Assembly (NCBI RefSeq): GCF_028401385.1
Contig: NZ_JAQOMR010000001.1
Span: 2,172,501-2,236,500 of the forward strand
Direction: 5' to 3'
Source of the DNA: Marinicella algicola
GTDB taxonomy: Bacteria; Pseudomonadota; Gammaproteobacteria; Xanthomonadales; Marinicellaceae
Length of the DNA stretch: 64,000 nt
In this document: piece by piece, positions 60,975 to 64,000 of the stretch
Layout: the number at the start of each line of letters is the position of its first letter
How positions within the stretch are numbered: position 1 is the stretch's first letter
Notes under the pieces: generated by a model
Told to the model about the DNA's origin: nothing
Databases searched by the model: none
Seen by the model: the letters and a program-made list of their open reading frames with translations, nothing else
Position numbers and translations under genes: made by a program

Positions 60975-61254
60975 CGGTCACACCTTCCCGGCCGCACTGC
61001 CTTTTCCTCGGCGAACGGCCCGCTACGCAACACGTGTCTCAGGGTCTCCCGCAATCGGGGATACCTCTGCGTTCTATAGAGCCTTTCCACATCAAATGCC
61101 ATGATGCGGTGCTCGAATGGTTAGCGCCTTGCAATCCGCGCTTCAAAGCCCAGACTTCAAGGTTGCTTGCAATCGCGCCAGTTGGCACTACCTTGCCTGA
61201 ACCGCCATGGCACGATAAGTGCGGGCGATGATGGAAAATTCAAGGGGCAGAACC
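60975..61254. other. Intergenic region between thioesterase and xseB
   Basis: About 280 bases. The minus strand has a short open frame beginning MAFDVERLYRTQRYPRLRET with a possible GGAAGG for the thioesterase at its end, but I cannot support it as a gene. It should hold the promoters of both divergent genes. Confidence 0.4.
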
Positions 61255-61508
61255 ATGACCGATCAGGCAAAGCCGACTGCCGTTTCCGAGCTGACCTTCG
61301 AGCGCGCCGTCGATGAGCTCGAGCGGATCGTCGCACGGCTTGAGCGCGGCGACGTGGCTCTGGATGAGTCGATTGCCATTTATGCACGTGGCGAGGAGCT
61401 CAAGAAGCATTGCGAAAAGCTGTTGAACGCAGCCGAGGCGCGTGTCGAAAAATCCGGCTCGACCGTGAGGGCAAGCCGGCTGGAACCGAGCCGCTCGATC
61501 AGGCCTGA
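61255..61508 (+). CDS. xseB: Exodeoxyribonuclease VII small subunit
   Basis: Small coiled-coil subunit of exonuclease [43 protein letters not shown] and [20 protein letters not shown], the last part read after one added A near 61454; the stop is then at 61508 (LDQA). About 84 residues. In the given frame it runs on into the next gene, which is an artefact. Start ATG 61255 with AAGGGG upstream. Confidence 0.93.
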
Positions 61509-61542
61509 CAATGAGCGCCCGAAGCGCAGGGAGTGTGCAGCA

Positions 61543-62468
61543 ATGTCGTTCTTTCCGGGACAAGATCCTGAATTCGGTGATGCACAATCCTGCAATGCAG
61601 TGTCGCAGCTCATTATTCCGCGTACCAGCGACATCGGCGGGTTCGAGGTGCGCCGGGCGCTGCCGACGATCAAGCGCCGGCTGGTTGGGCCGTTCATCTT
61701 CTTCGACCGCATGGGCCCTGCTCGTTTCGGCGGCAATGGCGAGGCGCTGGACGTCAAGCCGCATCCGCATATCGGGCTGTCGACCGTGACCTATCTGACA
61801 TCGGGCGAGATTGGCCACCGCGACACGCTGGGCAACCACACCATCATTCGCCCGGGCGACGTCAACCTGATGACGGCAGGGCGCGGCATTGTCCATTCCG
61901 AGCGCACGCCCGATGACCTCAGACTGCGGCCCCATGCACTTTCGGGCGTGCAGACCGCCTCGCGCTTCCCGAGCATGACGAGGAAATCGACCCGGCCTTT
62001 GGTCACACGGAAAAGAACGCTCTGCCGACGATTTCGGAAAACGGCGTCAGCGGGCGCGTCGTCCTGGGCAATTTTTCCGGCCTCACGGCCGATGTCCACA
62101 CGCACACCGACACGTTGTTCGTCGATCTGGCGCTCAGGCCCGGCGCCCGTTTCTCATTTCCTGCCGAGCATGAGGAACGCGCGATCTACATTCTGGACGG
62201 CGAAGTCGAAATCGCCGGCGATGTCTTCGGACCCGAGCAATTGCTGGTTCTCGCCCCCTTGATACGATCACGATTAACGGCACGGGGAACACGGATGCCA
62301 CCTCATGCTTTTTGGAGGAGCGGCGCTGGAAAACCGCGCCATATCTGGTGGAACTTCGTGTCGTCTTCAAAAGAACGTATTGAACAGGCGAAGGAAGACT
62401 GGCGTCAGGGCCGATTCGGCCTGGTTCCCGGAGATGAAGCGGAATTTGTTCCTTTGCCCGGACGCTGA
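61543..62468 (+). CDS. Pirin family protein
   Basis: Bicupin of about 310 residues when repaired. [49 protein letters not shown] (iron-binding His), [19 protein letters not shown], then after a break near 61970 [10 protein letters not shown], and [19 protein letters not shown]. At least three breaks (61970, 62255, 62305-62340). Ends in the [15 protein letters not shown] motif. Some pirins act as quercetin dioxygenases or transcription cofactors; function here is unknown. It lies between xseB and dxs. Confidence 0.88.
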
Positions 62469-62516
62469 AATTCGATAGAAACGATTTAGAAACGAAAACG
62501 CGTGATCGGCTCGCGC

Positions 62517-64000
62517 ATGAGGCAAGTTGAAGTGACGCTACCGTCCAAAACCTCCATTCTCGACGGGATCAACCTGCCCGCGGACCTGCGCAATGTGGAA
62601 GATCGTGACCTTCCACAGCTTGCCGGAGAAGTGCGCGCGGAGATGATCGACGCGGTTTCGCGCACCGGTGGCCATCTTGGTGCGGGCCTCGGCGTTGTAG
62701 AGCTCACGATCGCGATCCACAAGGTTTTCAACACCCCGCATGACCGCGTTATCTTCGACGTCGGTCATCAGTGCTATCCCCACAAGATCCTGACCGGACG
62801 CCGCGAAAGAATGCGGACACTGCGTCAGGAAAATGGCCTTTCCGGTTTCACCCGCCGTGCCGAAAGCGAATACGACCCCTTCGGTGCAGGCCACTCCTCC
62901 ACCTCGATTTCCGCCGGGCTCGGCATGGCAGTAGCCTCCAAGCTTCAGGATGAGCCGCGCAATGTCATCTCCGTTATCGGCGATGGCGCGATGTCCGCCG
63001 GCATGGCCTTCGAGGCGCTCAACAATGCAGGCGCGCTCGGCGCACGCCAGATCGTGATCCTCAACGACAACGACATGTCGATTGCGCCGCCGACCGGTGC
63101 CATGAGCGCGTATCTCGCGCGGCTGGCTTCCGGCCGCGCCTATCTTGAGGTGCGTGATTTTTCCAAGCGGATTACCTCCTATCTCGGAAAATCCATCGAC
63201 CGCGCAATCTCGCGCGCCGTCGGCCATGCCCGCGGTTTCGTGACCGGTGGAACCATGTTCGAGGAGCTTGGCTTCTACCATATCGGCCCGATCGACGGAC
63301 ATTCCTTCGAACACCTTCTGCCGGTGCTGCGCAATGCCCGCGACAACGCCCGCGGCCCTGTTCTGATCCATGTGGTCACGCAGAAGGGCAAGGGCTACGG
63401 GCCGGCAGAAGAAGCCGCCGACAAGTGCCACGCCGTCAGCCGCTTCGATGTGGTGACCGGCACTCAGGCGAAATCCAAGCCCAATGCGCCAAGCTACACA
63501 TCCGTTTTTTCGAAAGCGCTGATCGAGGAAGCACGGAATGACAGCAATGTTGTGGCGATTACCGCCGCCATGCCCTCCGGCACCGGTCTCGACAAGTTCC
63601 AGGAATTGTACCCGAGCCGGCTTTTCGATGTCGGCATTGCCGAGCAACACGCCGTCACCTTCGCGGCTGGTCTGGCGTGCGAAGGGATGAAACCTTTCTG
63701 CGCGCTCTATTCGACCTTCCTGCAGCGCGGCTATGATCAGGTCGTCCATGATGTTGCGATCCAGGGACTGCCGGTGCGCTTCCCCATCGACAGGGCCGGT
63801 TTTGTCGGCGCCGACGGACCGACCCATTCGGGCTCGTTCGACACGACCTATCTCGCCACCCTGCCGGGCTTCGTGGTGATGGCCGCCGCCGACGAGGCGG
63901 AACTGATGCATATGGTCCGCACCGCCGCCGATTACACCGCAGGTCCGATTTCGTTCCGCTATCCCCGTGGCGAAGGTACCGGGATAGCTCTGCCGGAACG
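62517..64000 (+). CDS. dxs: 1-deoxy-D-xylulose-5-phosphate synthase (partial)
   Basis: Thiamine diphosphate enzyme joining pyruvate and glyceraldehyde-3-phosphate, first step of the MEP pathway. 494 residues are visible and it runs off the right edge. [40 protein letters not shown], the cofactor motif [20 protein letters not shown], and [20 protein letters not shown] and [20 protein letters not shown]. Start either ATG 62517 or GTG 62532. The frame is unbroken over 1.48 kb, unusual for this window. The long minus-strand frame opposite is a shadow. Confidence 0.97.
   Translation, partial: MRQVEVTLPSKTSILDGINLPADLRNVEDRDLPQLAGEVRAEMIDAVSRTGGHLGAGLGVVELTIAIHKVFNTPHDRVIFDVGHQCYPHKILTGRRERMRTLRQENGLSGFTRRAESEYDPFGAGHSSTSISAGLGMAVASKLQDEPRNVISVIGDGAMSAGMAFEALNNAGALGARQIVILNDNDMSIAPPTGAMSAYLARLASGRAYLEVRDFSKRITSYLGKSIDRAISRAVGHARGFVTGGTMFEELGFYHIGPIDGHSFEHLLPVLRNARDNARGPVLIHVVTQKGKGYGPAEEAADKCHAVSRFDVVTGTQAKSKPNAPSYTSVFSKALIEEARNDSNVVAITAAMPSGTGLDKFQELYPSRLFDVGIAEQHAVTFAAGLACEGMKPFCALYSTFLQRGYDQVVHDVAIQGLPVRFPIDRAGFVGADGPTHSGSFDTTYLATLPGFVVMAAADEAELMHMVRTAADYTAGPISFRYPRGEGTGIALPE

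Noticed and set aside
62538..63911. A 457-residue open frame on the minus strand
   Set aside because: It lies wholly opposite dxs, whose plus-strand frame shows all thiamine-enzyme motifs. Long antisense frames are common in GC-rich DNA.

Overview
The window is about 64 kb of GC-rich alphaproteobacterial chromosome. Gene content and order point to the Rhizobiales (Hyphomicrobiales): the run ybgC-tolQRAB-pal-cpoB-tilS-ftsH-glmM, the run ctaC-ctaD-ctaB-coxF-ctaG-ctaE-DUF983-surf1-mug-ispH-thrB-rnhA, an IalB-family protein, sqdBDC sulfolipid genes and bioMNY. I cannot fix the genus from sequence reading alone; a Rhizobiaceae/Hoeflea/Martelella-like bacterium fits. No rRNA, tRNA or CRISPR was seen.

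Layout. 1-5.98 kb: a GNAT fragment, gatB, a YjhX-like small protein, a small hypothetical, an EAL phosphodiesterase and the end of a serine operon. The operon (serC-alaE-serA, minus strand, to 7.16 kb) has a probable serC-type leader RNA and a strong terminator. 7.16-13.29 kb is an accessory island: a collapsed IS3-family element in a DNA adenine methylase fragment, an unknown membrane protein, a DUF2165 protein, a decayed lambda-type phage tail module and two sugar-related enzymes. 13.29-24.4 kb: cell-envelope block (glmM, ftsH, tilS, cpoB, pal, tolB, tolA, tolR, tolQ, ybgC). 24.6-28.4 kb: sulfoquinovosyl lipid operon plus a HAD phosphatase. 28.4-37.3 kb: lipoprotein, thrC, an M16 peptidase, RimJ-like GNAT, a catalytically dead GGDEF-EAL receptor, a zinc peptidase and an AlgH/YqgE protein. 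37.4-40.3 kb: DsbD N-domain protein, peroxiredoxin, a membrane protein and a Dabb protein. 40.3-50.2 kb: rnhA, thrB, ispH, mug, then the aa3 cytochrome oxidase cluster on the minus strand. 50.5-64 kb: ialB, tldD, GNAT, UPF0303, pdxH, fabI, a histidine phosphatase, aroC, a YcaQ-type protein, bioMNY, a thioesterase, xseB, pirin and the start of dxs.

A dominant property of this sequence is the number of one-base disruptions. More than 40 frameshifts break genes that should be essential (ftsH, glmM, fabI, tilS, tolB, ctaD). In most cases adding one base, usually in a short homopolymer, restores the family's expected protein, often with the stop codon exactly where the next gene starts. I read these as sequencing or consensus errors and give reconstructed gene spans, with the break point in each entry. 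By contrast the phage, IS and methylase remnants in the island carry in-frame stops and changed motifs, so those look truly decayed.

I did not find a clear new defence or biosynthetic system. The points most worth a second look are the alanine-exporter-type gene inside the serine operon, the dead GGDEF-EAL membrane receptor coupled to a GNAT, the IS whose two reading frames are joined at a short shared sequence, the GT42-like enzyme and convergent glycosyltransferase at the island edge, and a possible Pho box before sqdB.
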